Shown piece by piece: positions 1 to 4,598 of a stretch of DNA of 6,203 bases; the stretch's first letter is position 1; each line of letters starts with the position of its first letter. Made by a program: the position numbers and the translations under genes. The stretch is from CAYTCZ01 sp964436315. GTDB lineage: Bacteria; Actinomycetota; Thermoleophilia; Gaiellales; Gaiellaceae. The stretch covers positions 1 through 6,203 of the forward strand of contig CAYTCZ010000184.1 of the NCBI GenBank assembly GCA_964436315.1, read 5' to 3'. The notes under the pieces were generated by a model. That model made no database searches, was not told the origin of the DNA, and was given only the letters and a program-made list of their open reading frames with translations.

Positions 1-1
1 T

Positions 2-691
2 CTAAACCGAGCTGCCGCCGAGTCGAAAGACGGGTCCTTGGGTATCGACGGGCCGGGTATCCGACAACACGCGGACGACTCGTAGCTGCCCTGTGATCTG
101 CTCCTCGTCGAGGCGTTCGAGCGAACGCCTCGCCATGGTCGGGGCGGCACCGTACCCGAACGTCTGCGCGACTCGAAACCGGATACCGGCCGGATCCCGA
201 AGGAGTGACGGATTCACGGGGGAGAGAAGCAGCGCGCCGCGCTCGATGAAGTCGCTCGAGTCTAGTTCGAGATCGAGGTACAGGTCGGACCAACTGGGCG
301 GTAAGTCACGAACGAGTGCATCCCATTGCGCCGCTAACGGCTGACTCTCTGAACTGATGGATGCAGCCGGCTCCTCGGGCGCGCCTGCCTCATGAGAGAT
401 CAGCGTGAGGCGTGCGCCGATTCCGTCTTCCTCGAGGCGGTCGAGGCACCGTCGCAAGAGCTCGGGGTTGGCGCCGATGCCATCGGCAGTCCGGCGCACG
501 TCGATGCTGAAGTCATCGCCGACGCGCCCCGGCGTCGTCGGTCCGAGGATCTGTGTAGCGCGTCGGACCTGCTCGGAATCCTCGAGCGCGACCTTGATCC
601 GCGCCGACTCCCAGTCGCGGGGAAGGCCGTCAAGGAGTTCGGTTGCACGATCTGCGAGCGCCAAAGCGCGAACGACTATATCGGCAGGCAC
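2..691 (-). CDS. Hypothetical protein with two copies of an ~85-residue domain
   Basis: I do not recognise this 229-residue protein. It starts at a GTG (689-691) with a GAGG Shine-Dalgarno core six bases upstream (complement of 698-701) and ends in TAG at 2-4. The protein is an internal duplication: roughly residues 11-98 align with 118-209. Shared landmarks are L-P-x-x-W (23-27 and 130-134), an acidic strand (about 35-40 and 140-147), L-[GS]-P (49-51 and 156-158) and R-R-x-L-[DE]-R-L-[DE]-E (80-88 and 188-196). The link between the copies (about 99-117) is Ala/Ser/Glu-Pro rich. There is no signal peptide, membrane segment, Cys-rich site or familiar catalytic motif, so it is probably a soluble cytoplasmic protein. 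It is divergent from the dehydrogenase genes and shares their short upstream region, which allows co-regulation but does not show it. The coding call rests on the start signal and the duplicated pattern, which a shadow frame would not produce. Confidence 0.85.
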   Translation of the reverse strand: MPADIVVRALALADRATELLDGLPRDWESARIKVALEDSEQVRRATQILGPTTPGRVGDDFSIDVRRTADGIGANPELLRRCLDRLEEDGIGARLTLISHEAGAPEEPAASISSESQPLAAQWDALVRDLPPSWSDLYLDLELDSSDFIERGALLLSPVNPSLLRDPAGIRFRVAQTFGYGAAPTMARRSLERLDEEQITGQLRVVRVLSDTRPVDTQGPVFRLGGSSV

Positions 692-778
692 AGGCGGCCT
701 CGTCTGTCACAGCGCGACCTCGGCCACTCGGGCGAGTGGTCGAGGGGGTCTTTGGTAGCTTGTGGGCGATTTCCGACC
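692..778. promoter_or_regulatory. Divergent intergenic region, presumed promoters for both directions
   Basis: These 87 bases separate the GTG start of the minus-strand gene from the chosen GTG start of E1 alpha, so promoters for both directions should lie here or just inside the genes. I could not find a convincing -35/-10 pair on either strand. The region contains a perfect inverted repeat (724-739) and a purine-rich GAGGGGG (742-748) that could be a ribosome site for the alternative TTG start at 752. The promoter role is inferred from gene orientation only. Confidence 0.5.
724..739. repeat. Perfect inverted repeat, candidate operator
   Basis: The arms CCACTCG (724-730) and CGAGTGG (733-739) are exact reverse complements around a GG spacer. 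The site sits almost centrally between the two divergent genes and just before the purine-rich GAGGGGG. A 16-bp dyad here is the size and place of a repressor or activator site for a dimeric regulator. It could equally be a 5'-leader hairpin of the dehydrogenase transcript. No regulator gene is in the window to pair with it. Confidence 0.45.
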
Positions 779-1762
779 GTGGCCACTGTCGAGCAAAAGG
801 GGCAGAAGCTCTCGCCTGAGCGACTGCATGAATTCCTCCGCGAGATGCTCCTCATTCGTCGGGTCGAGGAGAAGGTCGAGGAACGCTTCCGCGCCGGCGA
901 TCTGACCGGCTTCCTGCACGTCGCGATCGGACAGGAGGCCGTCGCAGTTGGCGTGTGTCGAGCGCTCGAAGAGGCGGATGTCATCACCTCCACTCACCGC
1001 GCACATCACCACGCTCTCGCCAAGGGGATGCACCCAAACGAGATGATGGCCGAGCTCTACGGCAAGGTCGAGGGCTGCAGCCACGGCTACGGCGGCTCGA
1101 TGCACCTTTACGACGTCGAGCACGGCATGTACGGGGCGAACGCCGTCGTCGGTGGCGGAATTCCCGGGATGGTCGGTGCCGCCCTCGCATTCAAGATGCG
1201 AGGCGAGCCCCGAATCGCAGTGGCGTTCTTCGGTGACGGAGCCACCAACACCGGCGCCTTCCACGAGTCGCTGAACCTGGCACAGCTTTGGGAGCTCCCC
1301 GTGGTGTTCGTGTGTGAGAACAACGGCTTTGCCGAGTCGACGCCGACGGAGCAGCAGCTTCCGATCGAGGACCTCACGAAGCGCCCCAAGGCGTATGCCA
1401 TGACGACGATGAAGGTCGACGGTCAGGATGTAGACGCCGTCTATCGAACCGCGACGAGAGCTGCGAAACACGCTCGGAGTGGCAAGGGGCCGGTTTTCCT
1501 GCTCGCGGAAACGGAGCGGCTGAAAGGCCACTACGTGGGCGATCCGCAGGTCTACCGCTCGAAAGATGAGATCCGCGAGTTGCAGGCCACTCGCGACCCC
1601 ATCGATTTGCTCCGCACGCAGCTGGAGCTCGGCGACGACGAGTGGAAAGCGATGGACGAGGAGGCAACCCGGATCGCGGAGGCCTCGGTCGAGTTCGCAA
1701 AGGCCGGTACAGACCCTCGCCCCGAAGACGCTCTCAAAAACGTCTACGCCGAAGACGTATGA
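779..1762 (+). CDS. Thiamine-diphosphate dehydrogenase E1 component, alpha subunit (AcoA/PdhA type)
   Basis: This is the alpha half of the alpha2-beta2 decarboxylase (E1) of a 2-oxoacid or acetoin dehydrogenase complex. With the GTG start the product is 327 residues, the usual length of short AcoA/PdhA alpha subunits. The thiamine-diphosphate/Mg motif is clear: GDG at 152-154 and the closing NN at 181-182, 27 residues later. Other family blocks are T-H-R-x-H near 72-76, GGSMH at 105-109, GANAVVGGGIPG at 119-130 and GHYVGDP in the C-terminal third. The start is uncertain: GTG 779 gives a natural N-terminus but has no good Shine-Dalgarno and may be leaderless. An in-frame TTG at 752, behind GAGGGGG, would add nine residues. 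The frame stays open back to an ATG at 392, but that stretch lies antisense to the neighbouring gene and looks unlike the family. Similarity by eye is closest to acetoin-dehydrogenase alpha, so substrate is left open. Confidence 0.93.
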   Translation: MATVEQKGQKLSPERLHEFLREMLLIRRVEEKVEERFRAGDLTGFLHVAIGQEAVAVGVCRALEEADVITSTHRAHHHALAKGMHPNEMMAELYGKVEGCSHGYGGSMHLYDVEHGMYGANAVVGGGIPGMVGAALAFKMRGEPRIAVAFFGDGATNTGAFHESLNLAQLWELPVVFVCENNGFAESTPTEQQLPIEDLTKRPKAYAMTTMKVDGQDVDAVYRTATRAAKHARSGKGPVFLLAETERLKGHYVGDPQVYRSKDEIRELQATRDPIDLLRTQLELGDDEWKAMDEEATRIAEASVEFAKAGTDPRPEDALKNVYAEDV

Positions 1763-1830
1763 CCTCGCTTCCCTGGACGGGCATGCTCTCGGCCGGCACA
1801 GCCGCCCTCCGCTCTCTCGCCTCTGGACGG

Positions 1831-1869
1831 CGGTGGCTGACGCCGGGCGAAGCCCGGCTCCGCCAACCG
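1831..1869 (+). repeat. Long imperfect hairpin with perfect GAA-triloop tip
   Basis: The inner stem is perfect: GCCGGGC (1842-1848), loop GAA (1849-1851), GCCCGGC (1852-1858). It is extended after a small internal loop by CGGTGGC (1831-1837) pairing with 1862-1869 around one bulged A (1865). There is no following T-run, so it is not a classic intrinsic terminator. It lies about 70 bases past the E1 alpha stop and could shield a 3' end or act as a repeat element. The tip contains the GCGAAGC core, also present in the hairpin at 6102-6118 on the opposite strand. Confidence 0.6.
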
Positions 1870-1872
1870 TCT

Positions 1873-1887
1873 GCCGCCGCTGGCGGC
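1873..1887 (+). repeat. Short GC-rich inverted repeat
   Basis: GCCGCC (1873-1878) and GGCGGC (1882-1887) are exact complements around GCT. It follows the longer hairpin by only a few bases, so the two could stack or compete. A perfect 6-bp GC stem can arise by chance in DNA this GC-rich, and I give it weight only because of its neighbours. Confidence 0.4.
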
Positions 1888-1910
1888 GGGATCCTTGAAC
1901 GTACTGTCTC

Positions 1911-1941
1911 GGGCTCGCGGCCTTGCCTCTCTTGCGAGCCC
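1911..1941 (+). repeat. Inverted repeat with 15-base loop before E1 beta
   Basis: GGGCTCGC (1911-1918) and GCGAGCCC (1934-1941) pair perfectly over eight bases with a pyrimidine-rich loop. The right arm runs into a C-rich stretch (1939-1947) that could alternatively pair with the Shine-Dalgarno of E1 beta at 2001-2008, with one mismatch. That arrangement would let the hairpin and the ribosome-site pairing exclude each other. This is an inference from complementarity alone. Confidence 0.45.
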
Positions 1942-2000
1942 CCCTCCAGGAAACCGAGACTGTCGCTAGCTCGGGCGACCGGGCATCGAAGATCAGCGTT

Positions 2001-2008
2001 GGAAGGGG
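2001..2008 (+). promoter_or_regulatory. Shine-Dalgarno of E1 beta
   Basis: GGAAGGGG lies six bases before the ATG at 2015 and fixes that start. Its presence indicates that E1 beta is translated independently of E1 alpha, whose stop is 252 bases upstream. Confidence 0.75.
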
Positions 2009-2014
2009 TCGCGT

Positions 2015-2998
2015 ATGCCTGAACTGACCTATCGAGACGCTGTCCGGGACGCGATGAGCGAGGCGATGCGCCGCGACCCCGACGTCTTCATCATGGGAGA
2101 GGACATCGCCGAGATGGGCGGATCGATGGGGGTCACGCAGGGCATGCTCGACGAGTTCGGACCCGAGCGTGTTCGCAACACGCCGATTTCCGAGAACGGC
2201 ATCGTGGGCGCCGGCGTCGGTGCGGCGATGGCCGGGATGCGACCGATCGTGGAGATCATGTACCAGGACTTCACGACGCTCGCGATGGAGCAGATCGTCC
2301 TACAGGCAGCGAAGCACCGCTACATGTCGGGCGGTCAGCTGAAGGTTCCGCTGACGGTGCGGACGCAGGGCGGCGCCGGTTGGTCTCCGGGTGCCCAGCA
2401 CGCGCAGCAGCTCGAGGGCTGGTTCGTCCACGTGCCTGGGTTGAAGGTTGTGTTCCCTTCAACTCCGGAGGACGTGCATGGACTCCTCTGGAGTTCGATC
2501 TACGACGACAATCCGGTGATCTTCTTTGAGCACCGAACGCTCTACCCGATTAAGGGCGACGTGCCTGATGAGCTAACGCCCGTCGAGTTGGGGAAGGGAC
2601 GGATTCATCGCGAGGGCTCCGACGTGACGGTGGTCGCGACCGGCCGACTGGTTCACGAGGCACTCGGCGCCGCAGAGCAGGCCGAGCCGGAGGGCATCTC
2701 GGTCGAGGTGTTCGATCCGCGGACTCTTCAACCGCTCGACGAGGAGGGATTGATCTCGTCGGTGATGAAGACGAATCGCTGCGTTGTCGCGCACGAGGCC
2801 GTGGCGCGGATGGGCTACGGTGCCGAACTGGCTGCAGTCGTGCAGGAGCAGGCCTTCGACTATCTCGATGCACCGATCGAGCGTGTTGGCTCGCAGTTCA
2901 CGCCACTTCCGTTCGCCCCGGTGATGGAGCAGTTCGTCATCCCGCAGGCCGAGGACGTGCTTGCCGCCATCAAGCGCACTGTGGCCCGGGAGCTGTAA
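2015..2998 (+). CDS. Thiamine-diphosphate dehydrogenase E1 component, beta subunit
   Basis: This 327-residue protein is the beta half of E1 and matches the usual family length. The N-terminal pyrimidine-binding domain carries MGEDI (27-31) and the block TPISENG (56-62), in which Glu60 is the expected residue activating the thiamine aminopyrimidine. QDFTTLAMEQI (84-94) and GAQHAQQLE (126-134) follow, with His129 at the position of the conserved active-site histidine. VPGLKVVFPSTP then leads into the C-terminal transketolase-type domain, which should make dimer contacts and help bind E2. The ATG start is supported by a strong Shine-Dalgarno. Products of 779-1762 and this gene should assemble as alpha2-beta2. 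Which acyl donor is used cannot be read from these motifs; by family logic it could be AcoB, PdhB or a branched-chain-type beta subunit, so no symbol is given. Confidence 0.95.
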   Translation: MPELTYRDAVRDAMSEAMRRDPDVFIMGEDIAEMGGSMGVTQGMLDEFGPERVRNTPISENGIVGAGVGAAMAGMRPIVEIMYQDFTTLAMEQIVLQAAKHRYMSGGQLKVPLTVRTQGGAGWSPGAQHAQQLEGWFVHVPGLKVVFPSTPEDVHGLLWSSIYDDNPVIFFEHRTLYPIKGDVPDELTPVELGKGRIHREGSDVTVVATGRLVHEALGAAEQAEPEGISVEVFDPRTLQPLDEEGLISSVMKTNRCVVAHEAVARMGYGAELAAVVQEQAFDYLDAPIERVGSQFTPLPFAPVMEQFVIPQAEDVLAAIKRTVAREL

Positions 2999-3067
2999 CA
3001 GTGCGCCCGACAGGAAATACGCTCTGCTCGGCCGGCTGTAACGCGCTGCGCCCCGGCGTCCTCGGTC

Positions 3068-3095
3068 GCGCTCATATTTCCTTCAATATGAGCGC
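3068..3095 (+). repeat. 11-bp perfect inverted repeat with 6-base loop
   Basis: GCGCTCATATT (3068-3078) and AATATGAGCGC (3085-3095) are exact reverse complements with loop TCCTTC (3079-3084). This is the longest uninterrupted perfect stem I found in the window. It lies 69 bases past the E1 beta stop and 72 before the E2 start. There is no T-run after it, so a simple intrinsic terminator is unlikely. Transcript-stabilising or processing hairpin, dispersed palindromic repeat, and DNA-binding site are all possible. Confidence 0.75.
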
Positions 3096-3109
3096 TCCCT
3101 GCGTCCTTG

Positions 3110-3136
3110 GCTCGCTCGCTTTTCGCGAGGCCGAGC
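3110..3136 (+). repeat. Imperfect hairpin upstream of E2
   Basis: GCTCG-CTCGC (3110-3119) pairs with GCGAG (3125-3129) and CGAGC (3132-3136), with loop TTTTC and a two-base bulge GC (3130-3131). It ends 31 bases before the E2 start codon. It may belong to the same composite element as the 11-bp palindrome. Confidence 0.5.
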
Positions 3137-3167
3137 ATGACCGTACCCCCAGCCGGGTGCACTGACC

Positions 3168-4415
3168 ATGTCGAGCCAGGTCACACTTCCGCGCCTCGGT
3201 CAGGGAATGGAGGCCGGCACGATCGTGCGCTGGCTCAAGTCCGAAGGGGATCAGGTCGAGAAGGGCGAGCCGCTCTACGAGCTCGACACCGAGAAGGTCA
3301 CACAAGAGGTCGAGGCCGAGGCGTCGGGAGTCCTCCTGAAGATCCTTGCCGGCGAGGGTGCCGAAATCGAGGTCGGTGCGACGATCGCGGTCATCGGCGA
3401 ACCGGGCGAAGAGGTACCTGTCGTCGAGGCCGCCGAAACGAAGGTGGCAGCGGCTGCGGAATCAGACGAGACCCCGGAAGCGCCGCCGGCCGAGGTTCCA
3501 CCGGCCGCAGAACCGCCGGTCGAGTCGGCGCCCGCGCCGGTTGCGCCACCGACCGACGGGCGTCGCGTCAAGGCATCGCCGCTTGCTCGTCGCATCGCGA
3601 AAGAACGGGGAATCGACCTCAGTCAGGTGAGAGGGACGGGCCCCGAAGGGCGGATCGTCGCTGAAGACGTCGAGCGTGCGGTCGCGGCTCCGGCCCCTGC
3701 TCCTGCCGTCGCCGCCCCGGTCGCAGCGCCGGGTGAGATCGAGGTCGTTCCGCTCACAGGTATGCGGCGCACCATCGCACGGCGAATGAGTGAGTCGTGG
3801 CAGACGCCCCACTTCCAGATTTCGATGTCGGCTGACATGCGCGGGCAGATCAGGTTGCGCGAGCGACTTCTCGCTGACACGGCGGATGGCGACGTGCGGC
3901 CAACCTACTCGGACATTCTCGTCAAGGTCTGCGCGCTTGCCCTGATGCGGCACCGTGCCGTCAACGCTCGGTTCGCAGAGACGGAGGTCCACATCCATCC
4001 GACGGCGAACGTCGGCATCGCGGTTGCCGTCCCGAACGGTCTCGTGGTGCCGGTCATTCCCACTGCCGAGTTCCGTTCCATCCGCGAGATTGCCGCCGCG
4101 AGAGCCGACCTCGTCGAGCGGACGCGCTCGGGAGACCTCACGAACGAGGATCTCGAGGGTGGCACGTTCACGATCTCGAACCTCGGTATGTACGGGGTCG
4201 AGCGGTTCGTCGCGGTCCTCAACCCACCGCAGGCGGCGATTCTCGCGGTCGGAGCGATCGAAGAGCGGGCCGTCGTCGAGGACGGGGAGGTCGTCATCCA
4301 GCCGCGGATGGACATGACGCTCTCGTGCGACCACCGGTCGATCGACGGGGCGACGGCATCAGACTTCCTCCGTACGCTGAAGAACTACGTCGAGGAACCG
4401 GGTCTAGCTCTTTAG
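3168..4415 (+). CDS. Dihydrolipoyl acyltransferase, E2 component of 2-oxoacid/acetoin dehydrogenase complex
   Basis: E2 forms the core of the complex and moves the acyl group from E1 to CoA through its swinging lipoyl arm. The 415-residue protein has all parts in order. One lipoyl domain spans about 1-80, with the lipoylated lysine as Lys43 in the DTEKV block (40-44). An Ala/Pro/Glu-rich linker spans about 84-130. A peripheral subunit-binding domain (about 132-172, ASPLARRIAKE...GTGPEGRI...DV) binds E1 and/or E3. A second Ala-Pro linker (173-188) leads into the acyltransferase domain (about 190-415). The catalytic motif DHRSIDG is complete, with His389 and Asp393. A single lipoyl domain is common in Gram-positive and acetoin-type E2. 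The ATG start is fixed by the lipoyl fold, yet its ribosome site is weak (GGGTG at 3155-3159), unlike those of E1 beta and E3. Acyl specificity (acetyl versus branched-chain) is not resolved. Confidence 0.95.
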   Translation: MSSQVTLPRLGQGMEAGTIVRWLKSEGDQVEKGEPLYELDTEKVTQEVEAEASGVLLKILAGEGAEIEVGATIAVIGEPGEEVPVVEAAETKVAAAAESDETPEAPPAEVPPAAEPPVESAPAPVAPPTDGRRVKASPLARRIAKERGIDLSQVRGTGPEGRIVAEDVERAVAAPAPAPAVAAPVAAPGEIEVVPLTGMRRTIARRMSESWQTPHFQISMSADMRGQIRLRERLLADTADGDVRPTYSDILVKVCALALMRHRAVNARFAETEVHIHPTANVGIAVAVPNGLVVPVIPTAEFRSIREIAAARADLVERTRSGDLTNEDLEGGTFTISNLGMYGVERFVAVLNPPQAAILAVGAIEERAVVEDGEVVIQPRMDMTLSCDHRSIDGATASDFLRTLKNYVEEPGLAL

Positions 4416-4528
4416 GCCTCACTCGGACAAGGGATGAATCCCGCACCGTTGCCGACCGACTCCGAAGGTGACGCCGCTCTTTTCGTTCTTTGCCGTGCTT
4501 GCGAGCGCCGCCCCAGTGGCCCGAGGAA

Positions 4529-4541
4529 CCTTGAGTCAAGG
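4529..4541. repeat. 13-base odd palindrome, possible protein-binding site
   Basis: CCTTGA (4529-4534), central G (4535) and TCAAGG (4536-4541) form a perfect dyad. A one-base centre cannot form a normal RNA hairpin loop without losing pairs, so a DNA-binding dimer is the better reading if it is functional. It lies 58 bases upstream of E3. Six-base arms can arise by chance in a window of this size. Confidence 0.35.
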
Positions 4542-4558
4542 GCACCGATACGATCCGT

Positions 4559-4589
4559 CTCGCGGGTGTAATCGAAACCGAAACGCGAG
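4559..4589 (+). promoter_or_regulatory. Stem overlapping the E3 Shine-Dalgarno
   Basis: CTCGCG (4559-4564) pairs exactly with CGCGAG (4584-4589). GGT (4565-4567) can add pairs with ACC (4577-4579) across a GAAA bulge. The right arm covers the first half of the E3 Shine-Dalgarno GAGGAG (4587-4592), which sits six bases before the ATG. The stem could lower E3 translation, as suits a subunit needed in smaller amount. The pairing is seen; the effect is inferred. Confidence 0.35.
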
Positions 4590-4598
4590 GAGATCTGC

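Larger units (their letters stand above)
1763..2014 (+). other. Hairpin-rich spacer between E1 alpha and E1 beta
   Basis: This 252-base gap is very long for two genes whose products form one heterotetramer. It holds at least three GC-rich inverted repeats (1831-1869, 1873-1887, 1911-1941), with the Shine-Dalgarno of E1 beta at its end. I see no convincing gene. An open frame from ATG 1783 to TGA 2022 exists, but it is Arg/Ser/Ala/Pro-rich, lacks a usable ribosome site and looks like a chance frame. Possible roles are partial termination, RNA processing or protection, or a genome-wide repeat insertion. Confidence 0.6.
2999..3167 (+). other. Spacer between E1 beta and E2 with two hairpins and direct repeats
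   Basis: This 169-base gap holds an 11-bp perfect inverted repeat (3068-3095), an imperfect 10-bp hairpin (3110-3136) and imperfect direct repeats about 44 bases apart (2992/3035 and 3057/3101). No gene is visible. The A/T-rich tip of the first hairpin stands out in otherwise GC-rich DNA. The density of repeats suggests an intergenic repeat element or an RNA processing site that could set E2 output apart from E1. Confidence 0.6.
4416..4598 (+). other. Spacer between E2 and E3
   Basis: This 183-base gap holds no gene that I can support. It contains a 13-base odd palindrome (4529-4541) and a stem that overlaps the E3 ribosome site (4559-4589). TTGAGT (4531-4536), inside the palindrome, resembles a -35 box and TACGAT (4549-4554) resembles a -10. 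They are only 12 bases apart, too close for a normal promoter, so I do not call an internal promoter. Confidence 0.5.

Noticed and set aside
392..778. 129-residue N-terminal extension of E1 alpha from ATG 392
   Set aside because: It overlaps the minus-strand gene up to 691 on the opposite strand, is Arg/Ser/Asp-rich without family similarity, and would make the subunit far longer than its family.
707..1531. Minus-strand open frame (274 codons) opposite E1 alpha
   Set aside because: Antisense shadow of a gene with a complete thiamine-diphosphate motif; no recognisable domain.
1783..2022. Possible small gene in the E1 alpha-beta spacer, ending across the E1 beta start
   Set aside because: The purine-rich stretch before the ATG is too close to serve as a ribosome site. 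The product is Arg/Ser/Ala/Pro-rich and the frame runs through the hairpins; it is also open upstream inside E1 alpha, so it is best read as chance.
3462..4334. Minus-strand open frame (290 codons) opposite E2
   Set aside because: Antisense shadow of a gene with intact lipoyl, binding and catalytic motifs; composition is Arg/Asp-rich low complexity.
4531..4554. Internal promoter for lpdA (TTGAGT and TACGAT)
   Set aside because: The boxes are only 12 bases apart, well short of the usual 16-18, and the -35-like box is explained by the palindrome.
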